Assembly (NCBI RefSeq): GCF_900116765.1
Contig: NZ_UETC01000002.1
Span: 558,001-622,000 of the forward strand
Direction: 5' to 3'
Source: Jannaschia seohaensis
GTDB lineage: Bacteria > Pseudomonadota > Alphaproteobacteria > Rhodobacterales > Rhodobacteraceae
DNA length: 64,000 bases
The notes beneath the pieces were generated by a model. That model saw only the letters and a list, made by a program, of their open reading frames with translations, had not been told where the DNA came from and made no database searches. Both the position numbers and the translations under genes were made by a program. This document shows, piece after piece, positions 27,027-35,623 of the stretch. How positions within the stretch are numbered: position 1 is the stretch's first letter; each line of letters starts with the position of its first letter.

Positions 27027-27439
27027 GATACTGGCTCTTCAAGTCCGAGCCCGGCACCTGGTCGTGGGACGACCAGGTCGCCAAAGGCGATGCGGGCGAG
27101 GAGTGGGACGGGGTGCGCAACTATCAGGCGCGCAACGTCATGCGCGAGATGGCCTTGGGCGATCTGGGCTTCTTCTACCATTCCCAGGCGGAAAAGGCCG
27201 TCGTCGGCATCGTCGAGGTCTGCGCCACGTCGCATCCCGACAGCACGACCGATGACGACCGCTGGGACTGCGTCGACATCCGCGCGGTTGAGCCTTTGCC
27301 CACCCCCGTGACCCTGGCCCAGATCAAGGCCGAACCCGACTTGGCGGAGATGGCGCTGGTGCGTCAGGCGCGCCTTTCGGTGCAGCCGGTGACCGAGGCG
27401 GAATGGCGGGCCGTGCGTAAGATGGGCGGGCTCGATTGA
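27023..27439 (+). CDS. EVE domain protein
   Basis: The product is 138 residues, start MRYWLFKSEPGTWSWDDQVA. The EVE fold (PUA-like) is recognised by WLFKSEP, WDGVRNYQARNVMREMALGD, FFYHSQ and VVGIVEVCATSHPD. EVE domains bind modified bases in DNA or RNA; stand-alone members in this cluster are common in proteobacteria, often near YciI. The ATG overlaps the previous stop (ATGA). It is the last gene of the tsaD-gpsA-YciI-EVE unit. Confidence 0.9.
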   Translation: MRYWLFKSEPGTWSWDDQVAKGDAGEEWDGVRNYQARNVMREMALGDLGFFYHSQAEKAVVGIVEVCATSHPDSTTDDDRWDCVDIRAVEPLPTPVTLAQIKAEPDLAEMALVRQARLSVQPVTEAEWRAVRKMGGLD

Positions 27440-27495
27440 CGCAAGGGAACCAGACGGGCGCGACGGGGTTTGACTTGCGCAAGGAGGGCCCGGTC

Positions 27496-27690
27496 ATGCC
27501 AACCCATCGCGTAATCCATGTCGAGAACATCCGCCACGACCCGCTGCTCGGTCGCCTGTCTGGAACGGTGATCCACCGCGACCCCGAGGGCGACCTGATG
27601 CGCCAGACCGTCACCACGCCGGTGGAGAAGCCGAGCCTCGCGCATGCCGAGGCCGAGGCGCATCTGCGCCGGGCCGCCGACCAAGGCTGA
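27496..27690 (+). CDS. Small conserved-looking protein, unknown function
   Basis: The product is 64 residues starting MPTHRVIHVENIRHDPLLGR, preceded by a strong AAGGAGGG at 27481-27487. It has no signal peptide or membrane segment, and the C-terminal third is helical and Ala/Glu-rich (AHAEAEAHLRRAADQG). Codon use is like the neighbours. I do not recognise the family. It lies 57 bases after the EVE gene and 71 bases before pyrF. Confidence 0.6.
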   Translation: MPTHRVIHVENIRHDPLLGRLSGTVIHRDPEGDLMRQTVTTPVEKPSLAHAEAEAHLRRAADQG

Positions 27691-27761
27691 CCCGGCGCCC
27701 CTGGACAAGCCGCGATCCGCCCCCTACCCCGCCGGCACGTCCCTCTCAGCCGGAGTACCGC

Positions 27762-28451
27762 ATGTCCGACGAACGTCTCATCGTGGCCCTCGACGTGCCC
27801 GACGCCCTGTCGGGTCTGCAACTGGCCGACCGGATCGGGGACGCGGTGTCGTTCTACAAGATCGGTCTGGGGATGCTGACCGGCGGCGGGCTCGCGCTCG
27901 CGCAGGAACTCAAGGACGAGCGCGGCAAGCGCATCTTCCTCGACATGAAACTCTTCGACATCGGCGCGACGGTCGAGGCCGCCGTGCGGGGCCTGTCGCG
28001 CTTCGATCTCGACTTTCTGACCGTCCATGGCGACCCGCATGTGGTGACCGCCGCCGCTCAGGCGAAGGGCGACATGAAGATCCTGGCCGTCACGATTCTT
28101 ACCTCGCTGGACCGCGCCGATCTCGATGACGGGCTGATGGTTCCGGGCGACGTGCCGGACCTGGTGGTCGAGCGCGCCGCCCGCGCCTTCGCCGCGGGAG
28201 CCGACGGGGTGATCGCCTCACCGCAGGAAGCCGGCGCCATCCGCGCCCTGCCCGAAGCCGAGGGCCGACTGATCGTGACCCCGGGCGTGCGCCCCGCGGG
28301 CGCGGCCCGGGGCGACCAGAAGCGTGTGACGACCCCGGCCGAGGCACTGCGCGCCGGCGCGGATCATCTCGTCGTCGGCCGCCCCGTCCACGCCGCGCCC
28401 GATCCGGCCGAAGCCGCGCGCGCCATCCTCTCCGAGATCGCGGACGTCTGA
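27762..28451 (+). CDS. pyrF: Orotidine 5'-phosphate decarboxylase
   Basis: The product is 229 residues and starts MSDERLIVALDVPDALSGLQ. The signature FLDMKLFDIGATVEAAV carries the Asp-x-Lys-x-x-Asp catalytic set. Further conserved segments are FYKIGLGML, LTVHGDPHV, TILTSLD, TPGVRPAG and HLVVGRPVHAAPDP. It catalyses the last step of UMP synthesis in the cytosol. Length and ends match the group I bacterial enzyme. Confidence 0.95.
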   Translation: MSDERLIVALDVPDALSGLQLADRIGDAVSFYKIGLGMLTGGGLALAQELKDERGKRIFLDMKLFDIGATVEAAVRGLSRFDLDFLTVHGDPHVVTAAAQAKGDMKILAVTILTSLDRADLDDGLMVPGDVPDLVVERAARAFAAGADGVIASPQEAGAIRALPEAEGRLIVTPGVRPAGAARGDQKRVTTPAEALRAGADHLVVGRPVHAAPDPAEAARAILSEIADV

Positions 28452-28556
28452 CCGGCGGAGGCGCCGTCAGGACGGGGCCCCGCCCCCCTCATCACGGGTT
28501 TCCAAATACTCAAATCCCGACCGGCGCGCCGCGCGCACCGGCCGGTTCGCGCGCGC

Positions 28557-29432
28557 TCAGCCCGCCAGCTTGGCCAGCCGCGCCATCAGCGACGATGTGT
28601 CCCAGCGGCCTCCATCCATCGCCTGCACGTCCTTGTAGAACTGGTCGATCAGCGCCGTCGCCGGCAGCGGCGCGCCGATGGTCTCGCCCTCGGCGAGGCA
28701 GATCGCGAGGTCCTTGCGCATCCAATCGACGGCGAAGCCGTGGTTCCACTCCCCCGCGAGCATCGTCTTGTGGCGGTTGACCATCTGCCAGGATCCGGCC
28801 GCGCCGCCCTGGATCACCTCGACCACCGCTTCGCCGTCAAGCCCGGCCTTCTGCGCGAAGAGCATCGCCTCGGAGAGCCCCTGCAAAAGCCCGGCGATGC
28901 AGATCTGGTTCACCATCTTGGTCAGCTGGCCCGCGCCGATCTCACCCATCAGCCGCGTGGCCTTGGCATAGGCCGCCATCACCGGATCGGCCCGGTCGAA
29001 ATCCGCCTGGGCGCCGCCGCACATGATGACGAGCTGCCCGTTCTCCGCTCCGGCCTGGCCGCCCGAGACCGGCGCGTCGACGAAAGCGATGCCCTTGGCC
29101 CCCGCCGCCTCGGCCATCTCGCGGGTCACGCCCGCCGAGACGGTGGTGTGATCGACGAAGAGCGAACCCTCGCCCATCCCGGAAAAGGCCCCGTCCTCGC
29201 CCGTGCAGACCGCGCGCAGGTCGTCGTCATTGCCGACGCAGGCAAAGACGATCTCCGCCCCCTCCGCCGCTTCGCGCGGCGTCGGCGCGGACCGGCCGCC
29301 GTGCTTGTCTGCCCAGGCCGCCGCCTTGGCCGCCGTGCGATTATAGACGCAGACCTCGTGCCCGCCCCCCGCAAGATGTCCCGCCATCGGGGCGCCCATC
29401 ACGCCCATCCCCAAGAATGCCACCCGAGCCAT
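28557..29432 (-). CDS. 3-hydroxyisobutyrate dehydrogenase-family oxidoreductase
   Basis: The product is 291 residues. MARVAFLGMGVMGAPMAGHL is the NAD(P) Rossmann motif GxGxMGxxMAxxL, FVDAPVSGGQAGAENGQLVI is the substrate-binding signature, and GAGQLTKMVNQICIAGLLQG contains the catalytic Lys. The family includes 3-hydroxyisobutyrate, tartronate semialdehyde and glyoxylate reductases. mmsA about 20 kb away makes valine catabolism possible, but the substrate cannot be fixed from sequence. It is a single gene, divergent from the penicillin acylase gene. Confidence 0.82.
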   Translation of the reverse strand: MARVAFLGMGVMGAPMAGHLAGGGHEVCVYNRTAAKAAAWADKHGGRSAPTPREAAEGAEIVFACVGNDDDLRAVCTGEDGAFSGMGEGSLFVDHTTVSAGVTREMAEAAGAKGIAFVDAPVSGGQAGAENGQLVIMCGGAQADFDRADPVMAAYAKATRLMGEIGAGQLTKMVNQICIAGLLQGLSEAMLFAQKAGLDGEAVVEVIQGGAAGSWQMVNRHKTMLAGEWNHGFAVDWMRKDLAICLAEGETIGAPLPATALIDQFYKDVQAMDGGRWDTSSLMARLAKLAG

Positions 29433-29514
29433 AGCCAGCCCTCCCTTTGCATCGTCATTCGCCCCCGGTTAGATGCCTTTCCGGGGCGAAGGGTCAACAT
29501 GAGGGCGTGCGCGC

Positions 29515-31971
29515 ATGGAAAAGCTCTTCCGCTGGTCGTTCCGAGCGGTGACGTTCACGCTGCTGCTCGGCGGGGCCGCGATGCTGCTCGCGCTCTGGCT
29601 GACCTCGCGCTCGATCCCCGATTACGACCGAACCGAAGAGGTGCGCGGGCTCAGCGCGCCGGTCGAGATCGTGCGCAACACCCACAACGTGCCGCATATC
29701 TTCGGCGAGACCGACGCGGATGTGTTTTTCGCCCTTGGCTACGCCCATGCGCAGGACCGGCTTTGGCAGATGACGCTCCTGCGGCGCACCGCCCAGGGCC
29801 GCCTGTCGGAGCTGTTCGGCCGCCGGACGCTGAGGACCGACGAGTTGCTGCGCCGTCTGGGTCTCTACCGCGCCGCCCGCCGCTCCGCCGAGGTGCAAGC
29901 GCCCGACGTGACCGCGATGCTGGAGGCCTATGCCGCCGGGGTGAACGCCCGCATCGACGTCATCAACCGCGATGCCTCGGGCCGGGGGGCGCCGGAATTC
30001 TTCCTGTTCGAGCCGCAGATCTCCCCCTGGCGGCCGGCCGATTCCATCGCGCTGGCCAAGCTGATGGCGCTCCAACTCTCGGGTCATGTCGGCGAGGAGG
30101 TGCTGCGGGCGCGGGCCTCCCTGGTGCTCGACGACGACCGCCTGGCCGACCTGCACCCGGACGCGCCCGGCGACGGCGTGGCGGAGCTGGCCTCCGCCCG
30201 CGATCTCTTCCCGACGCTCCGCCCGACCGACCACGCCTCGGTCCGGCCCGACATGTGGCCGGTGCCGCGCCGGGGCCTGGAGGGCGCCTCCAACGTCTTC
30301 GCCGTCGCGGGCGACCACGCGGCCGCGGGCGGCGCCCTGCTCGCCACCGACCCACATCTGGGCCTGCAAGCGCCCACGCTCTTCTACCTCGCGCGGCTGG
30401 AACTCAGCACCGGCGGCGTGATCGGCGCGACGATCCCGGGCATGCCGGTCATGCCCGTCGGCCGCTCCGAGGCGATCGGCTGGGGCCTGACGACCAGCTA
30501 CATGGACGACCAGGATATCCTCATCGAAGAGCTCAACCCCGAGAACCCCGAGCAATACCGCACCCCGGACGGCTGGGCCGAATTCGAGACCGAGCGCGCC
30601 ATCGTCACCATCGCCGACGACGCGCCCGTCACTCTCACCCTGCGCCGCACCGTCAACGGGCCCGTCCTGACGGCCAGCCAGTTCGACCTGGGCACGGTGA
30701 CGCCCCCGGGCCATGTCGCCGCGCTGGCCTGGACCGGCCTGTCGGAGGCGGACAGCTCCCTGCGCGCCGGACTGGAGCTGATGCGCGCCCGCTCCATCGA
30801 AGAGGCGATCACGGCGACCCGCCATCACATCGCCCCGGCGCAGAACCTGATGCTGGCCGGACAAAACCGCATCGCGATGCAGGTGATGGGCCGTCAGCCC
30901 GACCGCGATCCCGCGCACCAGTCCCAGGGCCGCATCCCCGCCCCCGGCTGGATCGAGGCGAACCGCTGGAAGGGCCTGCGCCCCTTCACCGACAACCCGG
31001 TCTGGCTCGACCCGCCTTCGGGCCTGTTGGGAAATACCAACAACAAGGTCGTCGACCGGCCCTTCCCGGGCCATATCAGCTTTGTTTGGGGAGACACGCA
31101 GCGGGTGCAGCGCATGGAGCGGCTGATCGAAGGCCGCAACATCCACACCCGCGAGAGCCTGATCGAAGCGCAGCTCGACACGGTCTCGAATGCCGCGCGC
31201 TCGCTCTTGCCGCTGGTCGGGGCCGACCTCTGGTTCACCGGCGAGGCCGCCCCCGACGGCACACCCGAGCGGCGGCGGCAGACCGCGCTGCAGCTGCTGG
31301 CCGCCTGGAATGGCGAGATGTCCGAGCACCTGCCCGAGCCGCTGATCTACGCGGCCTGGATGCGCGCCCTCCAGGACCGGCTGATCCGCGACGAGATCGG
31401 CCCCCTGGCGGATGAGTACACCAGCCTCCAGCCGATCTTCATCGAGCGCGTCTACCGCAACACGAACGGCGCCGCAGCCTGGTGCGACGTGATCCAGTCC
31501 TCGGTCGTCGAGACCTGCGCGGATATCGCGCGCCTGGCCCTGGACGATGCGCTGCAATGGCTGGATGAGCGCTATGGGGGGCGGGTGGAGGCCTGGCGCT
31601 GGGGCGATGCGCACGAGGCGCGGCACGATCATACCGTCCTGGGCGATATCCCATTCCTCGGGGCCTTGGTGAATATCCGCCAGTCCAGCTCGGGCGGTGA
31701 CAACACCCTCCGCCGCGGGCGGTTGTCGGGCGAGTTGCCCGACCCGTTCGCGAATGTGCACGCGGCGGCTTTCCGCGGGGTCTACGATTTCGCCGACCCC
31801 GATAGCAGCGTGTTCATCACCGCGACCGGCCAGTCGGGCCATCCGCTCTCGCGTCATTACGACGATCTCGGGGAGCTCTGGCGCCGGGGCGAATACATCC
31901 CGATGACGCTGGACCCGGACCTCGCGCGCGCCGGCGCAGTGGGCATCACCACCCTGACGCCCGAGCGGTGA
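29515..31971 (+). CDS. Penicillin acylase family (Ntn hydrolase) protein
   Basis: The product is 818 residues. Residues 11-30 form a membrane anchor or signal. The A-chain segment includes EIVRNTHNVPHIFGETDADV and FALGYAHAQDRLWQMTLLRR. The predicted self-cleavage site is GLEGASNVFAVAG, with Ser259 as the N-terminal nucleophile of the B chain; later LLATDPHLGLQAPTLFYLA and LGNTNNKVVDRPFPGHIS are conserved. Members cleave amides such as penicillins or acyl-homoserine lactones, in the periplasm. The true substrate is unknown. The gene ends at a dispersed palindromic repeat. Confidence 0.88.
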   Translation: MEKLFRWSFRAVTFTLLLGGAAMLLALWLTSRSIPDYDRTEEVRGLSAPVEIVRNTHNVPHIFGETDADVFFALGYAHAQDRLWQMTLLRRTAQGRLSELFGRRTLRTDELLRRLGLYRAARRSAEVQAPDVTAMLEAYAAGVNARIDVINRDASGRGAPEFFLFEPQISPWRPADSIALAKLMALQLSGHVGEEVLRARASLVLDDDRLADLHPDAPGDGVAELASARDLFPTLRPTDHASVRPDMWPVPRRGLEGASNVFAVAGDHAAAGGALLATDPHLGLQAPTLFYLARLELSTGGVIGATIPGMPVMPVGRSEAIGWGLTTSYMDDQDILIEELNPENPEQYRTPDGWAEFETERAIVTIADDAPVTLTLRRTVNGPVLTASQFDLGTVTPPGHVAALAWTGLSEADSSLRAGLELMRARSIEEAITATRHHIAPAQNLMLAGQNRIAMQVMGRQPDRDPAHQSQGRIPAPGWIEANRWKGLRPFTDNPVWLDPPSGLLGNTNNKVVDRPFPGHISFVWGDTQRVQRMERLIEGRNIHTRESLIEAQLDTVSNAARSLLPLVGADLWFTGEAAPDGTPERRRQTALQLLAAWNGEMSEHLPEPLIYAAWMRALQDRLIRDEIGPLADEYTSLQPIFIERVYRNTNGAAAWCDVIQSSVVETCADIARLALDDALQWLDERYGGRVEAWRWGDAHEARHDHTVLGDIPFLGALVNIRQSSSGGDNTLRRGRLSGELPDPFANVHAAAFRGVYDFADPDSSVFITATGQSGHPLSRHYDDLGELWRRGEYIPMTLDPDLARAGAVGITTLTPER

Positions 31972-31979
31972 CCGGCAGC

Positions 31980-32031
31980 GGCGGGGGGAATCCCCACCCT
32001 ACGCGGCCCGTAGGGCGGGGGTTACCCCGCC
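31980..32031. repeat. GTAGGGCGGGG palindromic repeat, copy 2
   Basis: Left arm 31980-32002 (GGCGGGGGGAATCCCC then ACCCTAC) and right arm 32010-32031 (GTAGGGCGGGGG then TTACCCCGCC) form an imperfect hairpin with a seven-base loop. The right arm overlaps the last codons and the TAA stop of the PIN gene on the minus strand. It lies between convergent genes, as does copy 1. Confidence 0.75.
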
Positions 32032-32564
32032 TCCAGCGCCTTGCCCAGCCGCGGGAGCTTGGCCCGCTTCAGCAGCGGCCGGAGCGGCTGCGCCTCACCC
32101 GACAGCGCCACGGCCGTCGCGCGCACCCGTTCCACGGCGGCGGCCACAGCGTCGGGCGCCGCCAGCCACAGCTCCATCAGGAACGCGTCGGGCGCCTGGA
32201 GCGCGATGCCTTCGGCCGCGACCTCGCCGCGCGGAAAGTCCCGAACGTTCAGCGTCACCAGCCGATCAGCCCCCGCATCCGAGGCCGCCGCAAGGACATG
32301 GACGTCATTCGGGTCGGGCAGCCACATCCGCGCCTCGGTCGCCGCGCCGGGCCGGACCTCCGCCTCGGGCCAGCGGGCGCGGAGCGCGGCGATCTCGCCG
32401 CGGGCCACGGTCTCCCCATCGGGCAGCTTTCGCGCCGCACGCGCCCATTCCTCCAGCACCCGCGGCGACCAGAGCGGCCGATAGAGTTCCGCCCCCGCGC
32501 AGCCCAGGAGCACCTCCCGCAACACCGTCGGATAGAGGACGCAGGCGTCCAGGAAGACCTTCAC
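32022..32564 (-). CDS. PIN-domain protein (RSP_2648-like)
   Basis: The product is 180 residues from a GTG start (GTGAAGGTCTTCCTGGACGC). The PIN nuclease pattern is visible: VFLDACVLYP (first Asp), WLPDPNDVHVLAAASDAGAD (acidic centre) and LVTLNVRDFP. The start overlaps the methyltransferase stop as GTGA. No antitoxin-like small gene precedes it, so a toxin role is not supported. It matches my memory of the RSP_2648 PIN family, which is paired with an RNA methyltransferase in Rhodobacterales. The last codons and stop lie inside a palindromic repeat. Confidence 0.82.
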   Translation of the reverse strand: MKVFLDACVLYPTVLREVLLGCAGAELYRPLWSPRVLEEWARAARKLPDGETVARGEIAALRARWPEAEVRPGAATEARMWLPDPNDVHVLAAASDAGADRLVTLNVRDFPRGEVAAEGIALQAPDAFLMELWLAAPDAVAAAVERVRATAVALSGEAQPLRPLLKRAKLPRLGKALEAG

Positions 32565-33745
32565 GGCAGCAACCGGAAGGTCAGCGCCTTGAGATAGCCG
32601 CTTTCGGCCAGCTGCGGATGGACCGGGTGGTCCGGCCCGGCAAAGCCCGTCCGGATCAACTGCGCCTGTCGCCCCGCGCGGCCGATCCCACGAATGCAGG
32701 CGGCGCGGAATTTCGTGAGCTCCGCCGCATGGCTACAGGAACAGAGCGTCAACGTGCCTCCGGGCGCGACCAGGGGCGCGGCCAGCTTGGCCACCCGCTC
32801 ATAGGCACGCAGTCCGGCGGTCAGGGCGGGCTTGGCCGGCGCGAAGGCCGGCGGGTCAGCCACGACGAGATCGTAGGTCTCTCCGTCCTCGGCCAAGGCG
32901 GCCATCTGCGCGAAGGCATCCCCCTTGCGCGTGATCAGGGACCGGCCCATCGCGCGCGCCCCGCCCAGCGCGAGGTCCAGCGCGGGGGCGGAACCGTCGA
33001 TCGCGGTGGCCTCCGTCGCGCCGGCAGCCAGCGCGGCCAGGGCGAAGCCGCCGACATGGGAGAAGACATCGAGAACGCGCGCGCCCTCGGCCAGCCGCGC
33101 GACGAAGGCATGGTTGGGGCGCTGGTCGTAGAACAGGCCCGTCTTCTGTCCGCCGGTCAGATCCGCGAGATAGATCGCCCCGTTCATCGGCACCTCGACG
33201 GGCGCATCGACGCCGCCGGCGAGCCAGCGGCTGGCATCGTCCAGCCCCTCGGAGGTCCGGGCCCGACCGGAGGCGTTCAGCAGAACGTGGCGGAGACCAA
33301 GGGCCTGGAGCGCCGTGGCGAAGTCGTCGGCGCGCAGGTCGGCCCAGGCCGCATTCGGCTGAAGCACCGCGATGTCGCCGAAGCGGTCGATCACCACGCC
33401 GGGCAACCCATCGGCCTCGGCATGGATCAACCGGTAGAAAGGCGCGTCATAGAGCCGATCCCGCAGCTGGGCGGCGACGCGCAGGCGCGTCTCGATCCAG
33501 CGGGCATCGATAATTGCGGCCGGGTCGCGGTCGAGCATCCGCGCGGCAATGCGCGAACCCATGTTGACGGCCGCGAGGCCGAGCGGACTGCGCTCCGCAT
33601 CCTCCAGAACCGCGAGAGAGCCGGGGGCAAGCGCTCGGCTGCGGCGGTCCGCGACCACGTCGTCGAGATAGGCCCAGGGATGTCCGTGACGAATACGCTG
33701 GGCGTCGGCCTTGGGCCGCAGGCGCAGGGAGGGAAGGTCGGTCAT
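32561..33745 (-). CDS. Class I SAM-dependent RNA methyltransferase (RlmI/RSP_2647-like)
   Basis: The product is 394 residues. The N-terminal PUA domain (SLRLRPKADAQRIRHGHPWAY) is followed by a central EEHEE-like region (ERSPLGLAAVNMGSRIAARM). The Rossmann methyltransferase domain has VLDVFSHVGGFALAALAAGA (SAM motif I), TAIDGSAPALDLA and DLVVADPPAFAPAK (motif IV), and the helical end has LCSCSHAAEL. This is the layout of 23S rRNA m5C methyltransferase RlmI. It overlaps the PIN gene by four bases. Confidence 0.85.
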   Translation of the reverse strand: MTDLPSLRLRPKADAQRIRHGHPWAYLDDVVADRRSRALAPGSLAVLEDAERSPLGLAAVNMGSRIAARMLDRDPAAIIDARWIETRLRVAAQLRDRLYDAPFYRLIHAEADGLPGVVIDRFGDIAVLQPNAAWADLRADDFATALQALGLRHVLLNASGRARTSEGLDDASRWLAGGVDAPVEVPMNGAIYLADLTGGQKTGLFYDQRPNHAFVARLAEGARVLDVFSHVGGFALAALAAGATEATAIDGSAPALDLALGGARAMGRSLITRKGDAFAQMAALAEDGETYDLVVADPPAFAPAKPALTAGLRAYERVAKLAAPLVAPGGTLTLCSCSHAAELTKFRAACIRGIGRAGRQAQLIRTGFAGPDHPVHPQLAESGYLKALTFRLLP

Positions 33746-33787
33746 GCCCCCGCCTATCGCGGGGGCAGGTCCAGGATCAATCCACGG

Positions 33788-33919
33788 TCACACGCGGGCA
33801 GTGCGATAACCGGGACGCAGGAGCCCGACCAGCTTGCCGATCAGGCGTAGGAAATGGGCGGAACGGAGGGCGCGGGCGCGGCTCTCGATGGTAACGATAT
33901 CGATTTCAGGGTGGGTCAT
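33788..33919 (-). CDS. Very small protein, RSP_7527-like
   Basis: The product is 43 residues starting MTHPEIDIVTIESRARALRS and ending LLRPGYRTARV, preceded by GAGGAC seven bases from the ATG. It resembles the tiny RSP_7527-type proteins of Rhodobacterales that have the pattern D-x-x-x-I-E-x-x-A-R-x-L-R, as I remember them. It is amphipathic and basic at the C-terminus, with no signal. Role unknown. It lies 42 bases upstream of the RNA methyltransferase gene on the same strand. Confidence 0.65.
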   Translation of the reverse strand: MTHPEIDIVTIESRARALRSAHFLRLIGKLVGLLRPGYRTARV

Positions 33920-34308
33920 TTCGGCTGTCCTCGGTTGCTCGATCAGGATCAGTGAAGGAGCTATGGTCGCGACCTGCAGACTACCAATGCCGAGCCTGAA
34001 ACCCTGTCTTGCACCCGCAGCATGGCACCTGCAGCATCGCCTGGGCATCTGGGCATCGCGCCGCAAGGCGCGGCGGCGTGCCGGGTGATCGGCGAGAGGC
34101 GACGTCACACGTGACCGGACCGCGCCCGGCCGGCACAGCCCTGGTGCCGCCGGTCGCGCCATGCGGCCCGGAACACCGTTCGGCCGGGTCGTCGAACCGC
34201 CTGCGTCTCGGCCACCGAGCTCTGCCGGTTGGTTCGGGTCGCGCGTCTGGGACGCGCGATGCCCCGCGATTGCGTCCCCCTTACAGACCCGGTCAGACGA
34301 ATTAGACG
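33920..34308. other. 389-base gap, promoter region only
   Basis: There is no supported gene between the 43-residue gene and the FliM-like gene. The part nearest 33920 should carry the promoter for the small gene and the RNA methyltransferase genes. A local repeat of GGGCATC (34044-34058) and small inverted repeats (GCGCCGC...GCGGCG near 34059-34075) are the only structures I see. Confidence 0.45.
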
Positions 34309-35577
34309 TCAGGTCAGATCCGAGAGATCCGGCAAGTCGGGCAGATCCGGAAGATCCGGAAGATCCGGCAGAGCCAGGGGATCGTCCTCTTCGGGAAGAT
34401 CGGGGAGATCGGCTAGGTCTGGAAGGTCGGGCAGATCCGGGAGATCCGCCGCCGCGTCCCCGCCCGACAGCGGCGCCGTGTCTGGATCCGGCATGTCCAG
34501 CCCGGCGGCGGCCGATCGGTCGGCGCCGGGCAGCGCAAGCGACGGGGCGCGCCCCGGCAAGGGCACATCAGCGTCGTCTCCACCCATGCTCCGGTCCACC
34601 GGGCAGCCCGGATCGGCCATGAGCCTCACGGCCCGCGCCGCCCCGAAACGCCCCAGACGGGCCGAGAGCGTCAGGCCATAGGGCATCCGCGCCCGGGCGG
34701 CCCGCCCCCGTCCCGAGGCGCCGGAGATCAGGCGAAGGTCCTCCAACGGCATGCCGTCCAGCGCGATCACGTCCCCGGGTGCGAGTCCCACGAGATCGGC
34801 CAGGGTCATCCGCACCGGCGGCAAAACCGCGTCCAGCCGCACCGGCGCGCGCCGGGCCGCCATCTCCATCGCCGCCGCCCAATCCGGGTCGGGCAACGAA
34901 ATCTCCTCGTCCACGCGCGATTCGTCTGAAGCGTTGGCGGCGTCCGGCAGCAGCAAGTCAATGCGCGCCGGCCGCACCCCATCGCCCAGGGCGACCTCCA
35001 AGGTGACCGTCAGCCAGGTGGACGCGGTGAGCGCGACGGGAAGGGAGCCGGTGCCCGCGAGGAAGGTCCCCGTACGCATCGGGCCAGGGCGCGGGCCGAA
35101 ATGGTCGCGGGGCAGCTGAGACGCCACCTCTTCCAGCAGGGCGGTGGCGAAGGGCTGGGACAGGGCCGCGTCGATGCGGGTCGGCCGCCGCGCGGGCCGG
35201 GCCGGCCCGTCGATACGGCCGATCGTCTGAAGCTCCACCAGGCTGTCGACCAGGGCCGGGTCGAGAACCAGCGTCCCGGTGGCCACGGCGAGCGCCTCCG
35301 GCCCCGGGCGCGGACTGCCCGGCGGCAGGAGCGGATCGACCATCAGGCAGAGGCCCAGCGGCGGCAGCGTCTCGAACGCGGCCTCGGCCGAAAGCGTGGC
35401 CGAGCGCCGGGCGGTAACCGACAGGCCCAGGCCCGACAGCCCATCCGCCACCCGGAACGCGGCAGTGGCGAGCGCCCGCTCCACCGGAGAGGGCGTGGCA
35501 TCGCTCACGGCGGGTGCGACGTCGCCGTCACAGCCGGCCATCCGGCGAAGGAGAAGGGAGGATCGGGAGATCGGCAT
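34309..35577 (-). CDS. FliM/FliN-type (SpoA) flagellar switch-like protein with DLP-repeat tail
   Basis: The product is 422 residues. The middle is FliM-like (AAFRVADGLSGLGLSVTARR; GTLVLDPALVDSLVELQTIG; SLPVALTASTWLTVTLEVAL), and a SpoA domain follows at about residues 250-315 (RLDAVLPPVRMTLADLVGL; DVIALDGMPLEDLRLI). After residue 365 the tail is a tandem D-L-P/A tripeptide array interrupted by EEDDPLA. FliM/FliN form the C-ring that sets flagellar rotation. No other flagellar gene is in the window, so it is an orphan. An alternative start at codon 13 is possible. Confidence 0.8.
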   Translation of the reverse strand: MPISRSSLLLRRMAGCDGDVAPAVSDATPSPVERALATAAFRVADGLSGLGLSVTARRSATLSAEAAFETLPPLGLCLMVDPLLPPGSPRPGPEALAVATGTLVLDPALVDSLVELQTIGRIDGPARPARRPTRIDAALSQPFATALLEEVASQLPRDHFGPRPGPMRTGTFLAGTGSLPVALTASTWLTVTLEVALGDGVRPARIDLLLPDAANASDESRVDEEISLPDPDWAAAMEMAARRAPVRLDAVLPPVRMTLADLVGLAPGDVIALDGMPLEDLRLISGASGRGRAARARMPYGLTLSARLGRFGAARAVRLMADPGCPVDRSMGGDDADVPLPGRAPSLALPGADRSAAAGLDMPDPDTAPLSGGDAAADLPDLPDLPDLADLPDLPEEDDPLALPDLPDLPDLPDLPDLSDLT

Positions 35578-35623
35578 GACTCGCGCAGACAGGCTGTTGC
35601 CCCTCCGTTCTGCGGGATTCGAG

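Noticed and set aside
28740-31415. 891-codon plus-strand frame overlapping the penicillin acylase gene
   Set aside because: Arg/Pro-rich shadow in another frame of 29515-31971, which has the Ntn-hydrolase motifs.
32022-32564. Toxin-antitoxin module based on the PIN domain
   Set aside because: No small antitoxin gene precedes it; the upstream gene is a 394-residue RNA methyltransferase with a four-base overlap, so a housekeeping RNA role is more likely.
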